A stretch of DNA of 38,603 nucleotides from CALCKU01 sp964534845 (lineage in GTDB: Bacteria > Pseudomonadota > Alphaproteobacteria > Caulobacterales > Maricaulaceae): positions 1-38,603 of the forward strand of contig CAZHPV010000018.1 of NCBI GenBank assembly GCA_964534845.1. Reading direction: 5' to 3'. Below are positions 32,256 through 38,603 of this stretch, in pieces. Below the pieces are notes generated by a model. That model was not told the DNA's origin and made no database searches. It saw only the letters and a program-made list of their open reading frames with translations. Position numbers and translations under genes: made by a program. Every line of letters starts with the position of its first letter. Position 1 is the first letter of the stretch.

Positions 32256-32310
32256 AAAATACAAAGATAAATCCACGCCCTTCCATTCGCCCTTATTGTG
32301 GCTTTGTCTT
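32256..32310. repeat. Dispersed repeat, copy B
   Basis: ATAAATCCACGCCC at 32267-32280 and TTGTGGCTTTGT at 32296-32307 repeat the blocks seen at the 3' end of the helicase gene, about 2.06 kb away in the same orientation. The sequence between the blocks is diverged (15 versus 16 bases). Here the repeat is in noncoding sequence. Confidence 0.75.
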
Positions 32311-32362
32311 TCTGATGGACGATGTGCACCTGTTGGCATAGGAAAGGCCAGTAGATTTGGGT

Positions 32363-32382
32363 GTCGGGCCGTGCGGCCTGAC
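32363..32382. other. GC-rich hairpin downstream of the PH-domain gene
   Basis: GTCGGGCC at 32363-32370 pairs with GGCCTGAC at 32375-32382 (one G-T pair) across a GTGC loop. It lies 37 bases past the minus-strand stop of the PH-domain gene and could form in that transcript. No T tract adjoins it on either strand, so termination is not well supported. Confidence 0.5.
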
Positions 32383-32418
32383 AATGCAAGCCGGTGAAAC
32401 GCCCCTACGTGCGACGCA

Positions 32419-32838
32419 TTACGGGTCGATATTTTGATCGGTGAATTCTTGTAAAGCGCGTTTGAATGCCATTGGCGTTGATATGCCTGGAATGGGCGCT
32501 TGAGGATTACCAGCTCCCCCTATTATGAGTGTACCGTAATTCAGAATACGCCCTATAACGCCTTGTTTGACTTGTACACTTTCAATTTTTTCTAATTTTA
32601 GCTCGACCGTTTGGCGTGCAATCAGTCCGAATTTTGCCACTAACCTTTTATTTGTAAAAGCCAATTCTGTTGTGAAGTATCGAATGGCTATTAAAGCAAA
32701 GAAAATAAGTCCCAGACCGCCTATTGCGACTGTTATTATTCCGAGTAACAAAAGTGGCCATTGTGATAATAAGCTGGTTTGGCCTTCATAAATAACTTTT
32801 TCATTATTTATCAGCTGGCTGTTTATGTATTTTCCCAT
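32419..32838 (-). CDS. Membrane protein with bacterial PH domain (YdbS/bPH2 type)
   Basis: This 139-residue protein has a short N-terminal part (NEKVIYEGQTSLLSQWP), a hydrophobic hairpin at about 28-55 (probably two membrane passes), and a cytosolic bPH2 domain. The domain includes the family pattern FTNKRLVAKFGLIARQTVELKLEKIESVQVKQGVIGRILNYGTL. Proteins of this group are widespread and of unclear function. AGAGAG precedes the start. It stands alone between an empty region and the S9 peptidase gene. Confidence 0.85.
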   Translation of the reverse strand: MGKYINSQLINNEKVIYEGQTSLLSQWPLLLLGIITVAIGGLGLIFFALIAIRYFTTELAFTNKRLVAKFGLIARQTVELKLEKIESVQVKQGVIGRILNYGTLIIGGAGNPQAPIPGISTPMAFKRALQEFTDQNIDP

Positions 32839-32961
32839 GCTCTCTTTTCTTTATTATTGCAACTTAACTGTAGAACGAAAAAAGTTTACTTCAAGTCTTT
32901 TTGAAAATTCCGATTTTTAGCGATGAGTTACAGCGCCGGGAAAAGACCGCTCAAGAGGGTT

Positions 32962-34926
32962 TTATTTTTGTATATAAGGGCTAACGCCCATATGTTTGGT
33001 CAGAAATTTATCCATAGCTTGATAAAATTTCTTGGCATTTTTTTCATTGGATAAATAATGGTCTTCGTCCTTAAAGGTCACACTAGTCACATCTGCGGAC
33101 GATTTTTTAAGACCGTTTTTCATGCGTAAAAATTGGTCATAATGCACGGCCTGATCGTATGTGCCGTGGGCAATGAAGGTCGGCAGTGTCATCTCGCTGG
33201 CCCGTTTGGCAGGTGAATAGCGCTTTAGGTCTTTTTTGCTATCAAAGCCTGACAGGATAGAGTTTTTGCCTTGAATATTGCCAAAGCGGTATTTTCTCAG
33301 ATCATGGAGTAGGTCCCGCAAGTCTGTTACAGCTGCCATGCTGAGCACACAGCTATAGAGGTCTGGATGCTCAATCGCTTCCATTAGGGCCGCATAACCG
33401 CCAAATGACCAGCCGGCTACGCACATTTTCTCTGGGCTGGTATAGCCTTTTTCAATGAGCCAGCGCGCACCGTCTTCGACGTCGTTTAGCATAAGCTCCC
33501 AATTCTCGCGGCCTGCTTTTTCAAAGGCCTTGCCGTAGCCTGCTGAGCCGCGAAAGTTCATTTGCAGCACGGCGTAACCGCGCGATGCGAAGAATTGTGA
33601 ATAGGTATCAAACCTTTTGCTTGTCCGGGCGTAGGGCCCGCCATGCGGCAAGATGATAAATGGGACATTGTTTAATTTCTTACCTTCCAGATTTGGCGGG
33701 ACGGTCACAAATGCCGGTATTTTGGCACCGTCTCTCGCCGTATATTTTGCGCTCACGACTAAGCCGAGTGACTCACTGGGTAATTCGGCACGGTATTGCG
33801 CGATAATTTTCTCTTCCATTGTTCTGCCATCAATCATCCCTAAATATCCGGGGTCATAAGCATTCGACTTACGGTATAAAAGCATATGTTTATCGGCTGA
33901 TTGGTCGATAAAATCGATTGTGTAGCCATCATTTTGCTGCCTCAAACGGTCCAGAATAGTCGAGTTATCGTTAAAAAGTTCTACTTCGCTCTCTTCGGCT
34001 GTGTAGCGCGCGCCGATCACTTCACTTCCGTCCGCGTTTAGCACAATGCCTGAGGCGTCATATGTTGGGTTCTCGAACAGTGTTTTGGTATAGGCTTTTG
34101 CCACGAGGTCATAAATATATAACCCTGTCGTATTCCGGCCTTTTTTGCGCCTTCCGACAATCATTTCATTGGAGTTTTTTGTGAACCCATGAACCTCGAT
34201 ACCAGCACTTAGACCGGTAAATTCTGTAGAGTCACGCCATTTATCCGTCCCTGGGTCGCGGATAATCATTTTATATCGGAGTTCCCCTTTAAGATTATCG
34301 TCAAGACCCTGTCCGACACGTACCATCCCAGAATGATCTGTATGCCATTTCTGTATATTTGCTCTGCCGCGCATGACCGAACTATGACGACCGGTTTCAA
34401 CATTGACCTTCTTGACGCCGGGCTGTCGATTGTTGAAGTCTTTCGTCGAGAAGGCCATGAGTATATGGTCAGGATCATCGGGCAAGAAATCGACGACGTT
34501 ATTATTGAACTGCCTTATCTCATCCCTTGGCGGTTTAATAAGAAGCTTTCCGTCCATGCTTTGGGTGTTTAAGGTGTAAATATACCCGAACCAGCCGGGG
34601 ACTTTTCCTATTTTTTCTGTTTTTGACAAATCAAGTAAAACCTGTTTGTCATTGGCCCATTTGACCCAGCCGGGCTTGACGTCCGCACCAATAACCTTTG
34701 CACGCAAAGCCTTATCGGAGCCGTCTATACTTAAGATACGGATAATCCATTTTCCCTCAATGCTTTCAATTACCGCGAGCTCTTTGCCATTTGGCGAGAG
34801 CGCCGCATCATGAATGCGAGCATTTTCTCCAAAAATTTCAGGCGGTGGGGCTTTGGCAAGTGCCGTACTGCAAATGAGAGTAAACGCCATGATCATACAT
34901 GTTGCTATCGTGACAAATGGTTTCAT
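32962..34926 (-). CDS. Exported S9-family prolyl oligopeptidase-like peptidase
   Basis: I start at the ATG at 34926, behind GGGAGG, giving 654 residues with a signal peptide ending STALA at residue 24; the frame is open 12 codons further up without support. The N-terminal half (about 30-390) should be a beta-propeller that gates access. The alpha/beta-hydrolase half contains ILPHGGPYAR, the nucleophile elbow GWSFGGY (Ser507), and the acid Asp591 in HGTYDQ. The histidine His623 is in DEDHY. It probably hydrolyses short peptides in the periplasm or at the outer surface. The gene is monocistronic by position. Confidence 0.93.
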   Translation of the reverse strand: MKPFVTIATCMIMAFTLICSTALAKAPPPEIFGENARIHDAALSPNGKELAVIESIEGKWIIRILSIDGSDKALRAKVIGADVKPGWVKWANDKQVLLDLSKTEKIGKVPGWFGYIYTLNTQSMDGKLLIKPPRDEIRQFNNNVVDFLPDDPDHILMAFSTKDFNNRQPGVKKVNVETGRHSSVMRGRANIQKWHTDHSGMVRVGQGLDDNLKGELRYKMIIRDPGTDKWRDSTEFTGLSAGIEVHGFTKNSNEMIVGRRKKGRNTTGLYIYDLVAKAYTKTLFENPTYDASGIVLNADGSEVIGARYTAEESEVELFNDNSTILDRLRQQNDGYTIDFIDQSADKHMLLYRKSNAYDPGYLGMIDGRTMEEKIIAQYRAELPSESLGLVVSAKYTARDGAKIPAFVTVPPNLEGKKLNNVPFIILPHGGPYARTSKRFDTYSQFFASRGYAVLQMNFRGSAGYGKAFEKAGRENWELMLNDVEDGARWLIEKGYTSPEKMCVAGWSFGGYAALMEAIEHPDLYSCVLSMAAVTDLRDLLHDLRKYRFGNIQGKNSILSGFDSKKDLKRYSPAKRASEMTLPTFIAHGTYDQAVHYDQFLRMKNGLKKSSADVTSVTFKDEDHYLSNEKNAKKFYQAMDKFLTKHMGVSPYIQK

Positions 34927-35012
34927 CCCTCTACCTCCCTCAAGATAATCGCAGCCTATCAATTAACAACTCTGAGGTCAATTTTGATAGTGTGCAACCT
35001 TTAGGGGGGGGG

Positions 35013-36731
35013 TTAGGAATGTTCTGCCCCGCCAAAACGTTCAGACCACGCCGCGACGTCCTCGTCCTCTATTTTTGTAAAGAGTACGTCAGGGGCCGTA
35101 ATATCATGTCCGAGGGGGAGGGCGTTTATCAGTGCTTCGGCAGTCCCGAATGTCCATTTGCGATTTTGCTCGGGGATTGCCAGTATATCGAGAATTTTCG
35201 CGGCCGTATCAGGGATAACCGGTTGGGCTATAATCCCGAACAGGGCAATGAGGTTTAAGCCCGTACGGGTTCCGATAGCGGCTTGGTCAATATCGGTTTT
35301 GTAATGTGTCCACGGAGCCGCCTTGGTGAGATATTCATTCCCGGCTGCCCATATGGCCCGCGTCTCGGCCATGGCTTTGCGAAACTCGCGCTCCTCATAA
35401 TAGGACACTAATGCGGGCAGGCGGGTGTTAAGCTCGGAAATAAGCCAGTCTTCCGCTTCGCCGTGCTCGCCGCCTGAGGGGACTTTACCGTCAAATTTCG
35501 ACACCGTATATTTCGTAATCCGATTAACGAAATTCCCTAATACATTTGCCAGGTCGGAGTTTATGGTCGTTTGAAAAGCTTCCCACGTAAACGCCGCGTC
35601 AGTGCTCTCGGGGGCGTTGGCCATAAGGTGCCAGCGCCAGTAATCGCTGGGAGCAATATCAATCGCCTGGTCCATAAATACGCCGCGTTTTTGGGATGTG
35701 GAGAATTTACCTCCATACCATGTAACCCAGTTAAAGGCCTTTAGATTATCAACCAGTTTCCACGGCTGGCCAGAGCCTAATAAGGTTGTCGGAAAAGAGA
35801 GCGTGTGAAAGGCGACATTATCCTTACCCATAAATTGAACATATTTTACCTTATCGGCGCCTTTATCCATACGCCACCAACGCGCCCAGTCCTGACCGGT
35901 TTGTTTGGCCCAATCTTGCGTTGCCGCAATATAGGCAATGGGGGCATCAAACCAGACGTAAAAAACCTTGTCTTTAAAACCGGTGCGAGGGGTTCCGTCC
36001 GTGTCTGCGACAGGAATACCCCAGTTTAAATCCCGGGTAATGGCCCGATCCCGCAGGCCTTCATCCAGCCATTTATAGGCAATAGAGCTGGCAAGAACCG
36101 GCCAGCCCTTGGCTGTGTCAACCCAGCTCCGCAATCGATCCGCCATTTCGGACTGTTTTAAATAGAGATGGTTGGTGTCTCGAATTTCAACATCGCGCGA
36201 TCCTGATACGGCCGAATAGGGATTAATAAGATCAGCCGGGTCAAGCAATTTCCCGCAGTTATCGCATTGATCGCCGCGCGCTTTTTCATATTCGCAATTA
36301 GGGCAGGTACCTTCGACATATCGGTCAGGTAAAAACCGCCCATCGGCATTGGAATAAACTTGTTGAGAGATGCGTTCTTCAAGCAAATCATTATCTTCCA
36401 GAACGCGGGCAAACTCCTGTGTGAGCGCATGATTGGTGGAGCTGCTTGAGCGTCCGAAATAGTCATAAGAAAGCTTGAAATCCGCTCCGGCTTCTTTTTG
36501 GGCTTTGTGCATCTGGTCGCAGTAATCCGCAACGTCCATACCTGCTGCCTGCGCGGCCAGCTCAGCCGGAGTGCCGTGCTCATCAGTGGCGCAAATATAC
36601 AGCACCTCATGCCCTAATAGGCGCATGGCCCGTGCATATATATCTGCGGGCAACATAGACCCGGCCAGATTGCCCATATGCTTGACCCCGTTAATATAGG
36701 GTAGGGCGGAGGTTATGAGGATTCTTTCCAT
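35013..36731 (-). CDS. metG: Methionyl-tRNA synthetase
   Basis: This 572-residue class I synthetase charges tRNA-Met. The HIGH-like motif is YINGVKHMGN near the start, and the zinc-binding knuckle is CPNC...CDNC (one four-cysteine set). The KMSKS-equivalent is KFSTSQKRG, which is the form I remember for this alphaproteobacterial MetRS type and not a defect. The C-terminal part is the helical anticodon-binding domain; there is no EMAP-like tRNA-binding extension. Its ribosome binding site is weak. A run of nine C (minus strand) directly follows the stop codon. Confidence 0.97.
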   Translation of the reverse strand: MERILITSALPYINGVKHMGNLAGSMLPADIYARAMRLLGHEVLYICATDEHGTPAELAAQAAGMDVADYCDQMHKAQKEAGADFKLSYDYFGRSSSSTNHALTQEFARVLEDNDLLEERISQQVYSNADGRFLPDRYVEGTCPNCEYEKARGDQCDNCGKLLDPADLINPYSAVSGSRDVEIRDTNHLYLKQSEMADRLRSWVDTAKGWPVLASSIAYKWLDEGLRDRAITRDLNWGIPVADTDGTPRTGFKDKVFYVWFDAPIAYIAATQDWAKQTGQDWARWWRMDKGADKVKYVQFMGKDNVAFHTLSFPTTLLGSGQPWKLVDNLKAFNWVTWYGGKFSTSQKRGVFMDQAIDIAPSDYWRWHLMANAPESTDAAFTWEAFQTTINSDLANVLGNFVNRITKYTVSKFDGKVPSGGEHGEAEDWLISELNTRLPALVSYYEEREFRKAMAETRAIWAAGNEYLTKAAPWTHYKTDIDQAAIGTRTGLNLIALFGIIAQPVIPDTAAKILDILAIPEQNRKWTFGTAEALINALPLGHDITAPDVLFTKIEDEDVAAWSERFGGAEHS

Positions 36732-36800
36732 AGGCTGGGTTCTAGCGCCCCTGAACAGCTGCGCAAGGGGGGATTGTCAATTTAGTTCAATTTGCGCCTC

Positions 36801-36825
36801 TATGGTCAACTTTAGATCGACCATA
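36801..36825. promoter_or_regulatory. Inverted repeat upstream of metG
   Basis: TATGGTC at 36801-36807 is perfectly complementary to GACCATA at 36819-36825, with an 11-base spacer. It lies 70 bases before the metG start in the 141-base gap between metG and the regulator gene. On the minus strand it overlaps a TTGACC sequence that could be a -35 element for metG. It may be an operator; the cognate factor is unknown. ATAC/GTAT arms just to its right may belong to the same element. Confidence 0.4.
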
Positions 36826-36872
36826 CTGTGAGGTATGATTGTTCGTAATTTCTAGCCAAGTTCCTTTACAGG

Positions 36873-37649
36873 TCAGCTATCCAATAGAGATGTAAAATAC
36901 GCTTTTGTCTCGGCATCGGCAGCGAAGAATAATTCTACCCGGCGTTCGCTCATGGTGATGTCTTGTGCGGTACTAAATTCAGCGAGCATGGTGAAAAAAG
37001 AGAGTGTTTTTCCCGCAGTGCGTAATTTTAGGGTCAAAAAAGGTTTGCCATCAGAAAAAGAGGTCAGATCTTTTCCGGTTAAACGGGGATCCGCCATTAG
37101 CCGTTTCTGGAGACCCATTAGGGGGCCTTCTTCACCGGACCGTGCGGTCTCGACCTGCAATCGTAAGGCCGTCCAGCCAGCAATGACGTCCCAATTGAGA
37201 AACACCGGATCCTCCGGGTCATCATTTAAAAGCGCGTCAATCGTGCATAGCGATCCCTTTAGCGGCAAAAGTTGCATCATGTACATTGCGGCTTTATTCC
37301 CGCCCACTATCTGCCAGTCACCATCGATGACAATGGCTGGCATTGGCGCATGATTATTCAAGAGGGTTTGGAGTGCCTCCGTCATGGGTGCAAGGTCATT
37401 ATCTGCCAGATCATAGGTCGGATATTCGGGGGCAAAGCCAGCCGCCAGCAAGGCTGTATTCACGGTCGGCTTAGGCATTTCCAGTACGCGCGCCAGCGTA
37501 AGAACGCTGCTACGGCTGGGTTTTGAACGCCCCGTTTCAAGAAAGCTGATATGACGGGTCGAAATGCCCGTCTCGCACGCGAGGGATAATTGACTAAACC
37601 TGCGGATATCGCGCCAGTGGCGCAGTATTGTTCCAAATGGAGTGCTCAT
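36873..37649 (-). CDS. XRE-family transcriptional regulator with MmyB-like ligand domain
   Basis: This 258-residue protein has an N-terminal helix-turn-helix (about 6-62; FSQLSLACETGISTRHISFLETGRSKPS). A C-terminal MmyB-type PAS-like domain (about 85-258) follows, containing PAIVIDGDWQIVGGNKAAM, which in relatives may bind a fatty-acid-like or other small ligand. AAAGGG precedes the start. It is divergent from the small membrane protein gene. The 97-base gap holds a promoter and a palindrome suited to binding by this protein. Confidence 0.92.
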   Translation of the reverse strand: MSTPFGTILRHWRDIRRFSQLSLACETGISTRHISFLETGRSKPSRSSVLTLARVLEMPKPTVNTALLAAGFAPEYPTYDLADNDLAPMTEALQTLLNNHAPMPAIVIDGDWQIVGGNKAAMYMMQLLPLKGSLCTIDALLNDDPEDPVFLNWDVIAGWTALRLQVETARSGEEGPLMGLQKRLMADPRLTGKDLTSFSDGKPFLTLKLRTAGKTLSFFTMLAEFSTAQDITMSERRVELFFAADAETKAYFTSLLDS

Positions 37650-37682
37650 AGCCCTTTATACATAAACCACGCAGGCATGCAC

Positions 37683-37697
37683 TTACCTATCAGGTAA
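37683..37697. promoter_or_regulatory. Candidate operator for the XRE regulator
   Basis: TTACCT-ATC-AGGTAA is a perfect inverted repeat with 6-base arms and a 3-base spacer. It ends one base before the -35 element of the promoter for the membrane protein gene and is 34 bases from the regulator's own start. The location suits either activation of the membrane protein gene or autorepression. Binding by the adjacent regulator is inference. Confidence 0.55.
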
Positions 37698-37726
37698 TTG
37701 TTTTGATGATCGTGGCTCAATATTAT
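37698..37726 (+). promoter_or_regulatory. Promoter of the small membrane protein gene
   Basis: TTGTTT at 37698-37703 and TATTAT at 37721-37726 are 17 bases apart, a good sigma70-type arrangement. The ATG at 37747 follows with AAAGGAG at 37734-37740. The expected start of transcription leaves a leader of roughly 10-15 bases. Confidence 0.6.
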
Positions 37727-37746
37727 GGTTCTCAAAGGAGATTGAT

Positions 37747-38199
37747 ATGACACCGAAATTCGCCGCTAACCTCTTACGCCTTAATGGATTGGGCTTTATT
37801 TTATTCTGCACAATGTTTGTAACCATTGCTTTTAGTGACTATGATGGCTTTGCCCATCATATAGCCGATTTATTCGATTGGACTGGCCCGCCTCATGATG
37901 AAGATCTAAGCCGTGATGCCCGGTGGTTCGGGGCTATATGGTCGGGACTTGGCGCAGGTTTTGGCGCTCTGTATTTTTTCCTCATAGCGCCTCTCATGAC
38001 ATTGCCCAATAGAGCCGCGCAAAATATTGCAAGGCGCGGCGGGTTGATCGGCGTTTTGGTCTGGTTTGTGGTCGATAGTCTTGGGTCCTTTGCCGCCGGT
38101 GTTCCTTCAAATGTCGCCATGAATTTTCTTTTTTTAATCCTTATTGCCACACCGCTTTTATGGGTAAATTTCGACGCAGTAGACAATCCAGCGGTTTGA
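37747..38199 (+). CDS. Small four-helix membrane protein, unknown function
   Basis: I do not recognise this 150-residue protein. It has four hydrophobic stretches: about 13-30 (GFILFCTMFVTIAF), 62-84 (FGAIWSGLGAGFGALYFFLIAP), 97-116 (GGLIGVLVWFVVDSLGSF) and 120-140. The loop between helices one and two is acidic and rich in His and Asp (FDWTGPPHDEDLSRD), facing the periplasm if the N-terminus is inside. It is divergent from the MmyB-type regulator, which may control it. Confidence 0.85.
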   Translation: MTPKFAANLLRLNGLGFILFCTMFVTIAFSDYDGFAHHIADLFDWTGPPHDEDLSRDARWFGAIWSGLGAGFGALYFFLIAPLMTLPNRAAQNIARRGGLIGVLVWFVVDSLGSFAAGVPSNVAMNFLFLILIATPLLWVNFDAVDNPAV

Positions 38200-38202
38200 A
38201 AC

Positions 38203-38229
38203 GGCCACAAAAAAGCGGCTAATTTTTTT
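38203..38229 (+). terminator. Weak terminator after the membrane protein gene
   Basis: GGCCAC at about 38203-38208 pairs imperfectly with GCGGCT at 38215-38220 (one mismatch, one G-T pair) over an A-rich loop, followed by T7 at 38223-38229. The stem is marginal. Confidence 0.4.
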
Positions 38230-38403
38230 AGTATTTTTGAGGACGTTAAGAACCAATCCAGCTTGGAATACCGACACAGGGGCGCGAAATGGGTAGGGTA
38301 GGGGGTAAAATCGTCTTCGGAGATCAGTGAGGACGTTTCATTTGCTGCACGGCTTATATTGTTTACGGTAATTGTCGATTAGCCGGGACGCCAGAAAAAG
38401 ACA

Positions 38404-38423
38404 TCCGGTTTATAAAAACCGGA
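38404..38423. repeat. Hairpin upstream of tRNA-Thr
   Basis: TCCGGTTT-ATAA-AAACCGGA is a perfect 8-base stem with a 4-base loop. On the minus strand it is followed after a few bases by CTTTTTC, so it could act as a terminator for transcription coming from the right. On the plus strand there is no T tract. Confidence 0.6.
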
Positions 38424-38552
38424 GTTATCTAGGTCGCTTCGTGAATAAGATGTCTGGCTAGGTGTGTGAAAAATTATGAAAATCTGCAAAAATAAGACTT
38501 GTCACACGCTCGCTGCAAGGCTAAACCCCGCTCGCAATCTGCGATTACCAGT

Positions 38553-38603
38553 GCCCCTATAGCTCAGCTGGTAGAGCACCTGATTTGTAATCAGGGGGTC
38601 CGC
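38553..38603 (+). tRNA. tRNA-Thr (anticodon UGU), 5' part, cut by window end
   Basis: The sequence begins GCCCCTATAGCTCAGCTGG. It shows a 7-base acceptor strand, the D stem GCTC/GAGC, and the anticodon stem CCTGA/TCAGG around the loop TTTGTAA. The anticodon TGT reads ACA, threonine. The variable loop begins before the window ends, so the T arm and acceptor 3' strand are outside. The truncation is the window edge, not a defect. Confidence 0.95.

Larger units (their letters stand above)
31806..32418. other. 613-base region without a convincing gene
   Basis: This gap lies between the divergent-side start of the helicase gene and the end of the PH-domain gene. All frames are broken. A minus-strand frame of 72 codons at 32068-32286 has no ribosome binding site, and about 40 open plus-strand codons end at 32080 without a start. 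The region holds copy B of the dispersed repeat (32256-32310) and a hairpin at 32363-32382. Decayed sequence after a rearrangement is the simplest reading. Confidence 0.6.
38200..38552. other. 353-base noncoding region before tRNA-Thr
   Basis: No gene is supported here. It contains the weak terminator, a repeat of GAGGACGTT (38239-38247 and 38330-38338), and a clean hairpin at 38404-38423. A possible tRNA promoter has TTGTCA at 38499-38504, but the -10 equivalent, 17 bases on, is poor (TAAACC). Confidence 0.5.

Noticed and set aside
32068..32286. 72-codon minus-strand open frame
   Set aside because: Hydrophobic start but no ribosome binding site, and its first codons are part of the dispersed repeat copy B.
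35013..36731. KFSTS in place of KMSKS in MetRS
   Set aside because: This variant is what I recall for the whole alphaproteobacterial MetRS type with one zinc knuckle; it is not a lesion.
1..38603. CRISPR array, insertion sequence, prophage or integrase next to tRNA-Thr
   Set aside because: No regularly spaced direct repeats, transposase, integrase or phage structural genes were seen; only the short repeats listed are present. The tRNA is cut by the window edge, so an integrated element beyond it cannot be judged.

Overview
The window looks like a chromosomal segment of an alphaproteobacterium. The evidence is the complete S10-spc-alpha ribosomal protein run with adk between secY and rpsM, a GANTC-type CcrM methyltransferase with a C-terminal extension, a ptsP (EI-Ntr) gene, an alphaproteobacterial-style MetRS, and paired TIGR04283/TIGR04282-like glycosyltransferases. 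Base composition is moderate. My best guess is the Hyphomonadaceae/Robiginitomaculaceae part of the Caulobacterales/Maricaulales; this is inference from gene content and protein style, not a placement.

Layout. Positions 1-14850 hold the 3' end of tuf followed by 27 co-directional genes (rpsJ to rplQ, including secY, adk and rpoA), ending at a rho-independent terminator. A good sigma70-type promoter lies between adk and rpsM. Two ribosomal proteins in this run are enlarged: L3 carries a helix-hairpin-helix tail, and L15 carries a low-complexity Lys/Ala linker plus a domain resembling DUF2853.

Positions 14971-23408 hold ptsP, yqgE (opposite strand), a Prx5-type peroxiredoxin, an SPFH/NfeD pair, ccrM (minus), pyk (plus) and rnhB (minus). 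ccrM and rnhB point the same way, and pyk lies between them in the opposite direction. Positions 23483-27801 hold a small secreted four-cysteine protein, two glycosyltransferase-like genes, a DUF2200 gene, a lipoprotein related to class B1 metallo-beta-lactamases but with altered metal ligands, and asd.

Positions 28024-38199 are more accessory: a hydroxylase-sulfotransferase fusion, a DEAD-box RNA helicase with a duplicated basic tail, a gene-poor stretch, a membrane PH-domain protein, an exported S9 peptidase, metG, and a divergent pair of a MmyB-type XRE regulator and a four-helix membrane protein with a readable promoter and candidate operator. The window ends inside a tRNA-Thr(UGU).

Functionally most of the window is housekeeping: translation, Sec export, nucleotide balance, nitrogen-PTS signalling, cell-cycle methylation, glycolysis and aspartate-family biosynthesis. 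I saw no CRISPR array, insertion sequence, prophage or obvious defence island. The most unusual items are the L15-DUF2853 and L3-HhH fusions, the metal-ligand-altered MBL lipoprotein, the hydroxylase-sulfotransferase fusion, and the XRE/membrane-protein divergon.
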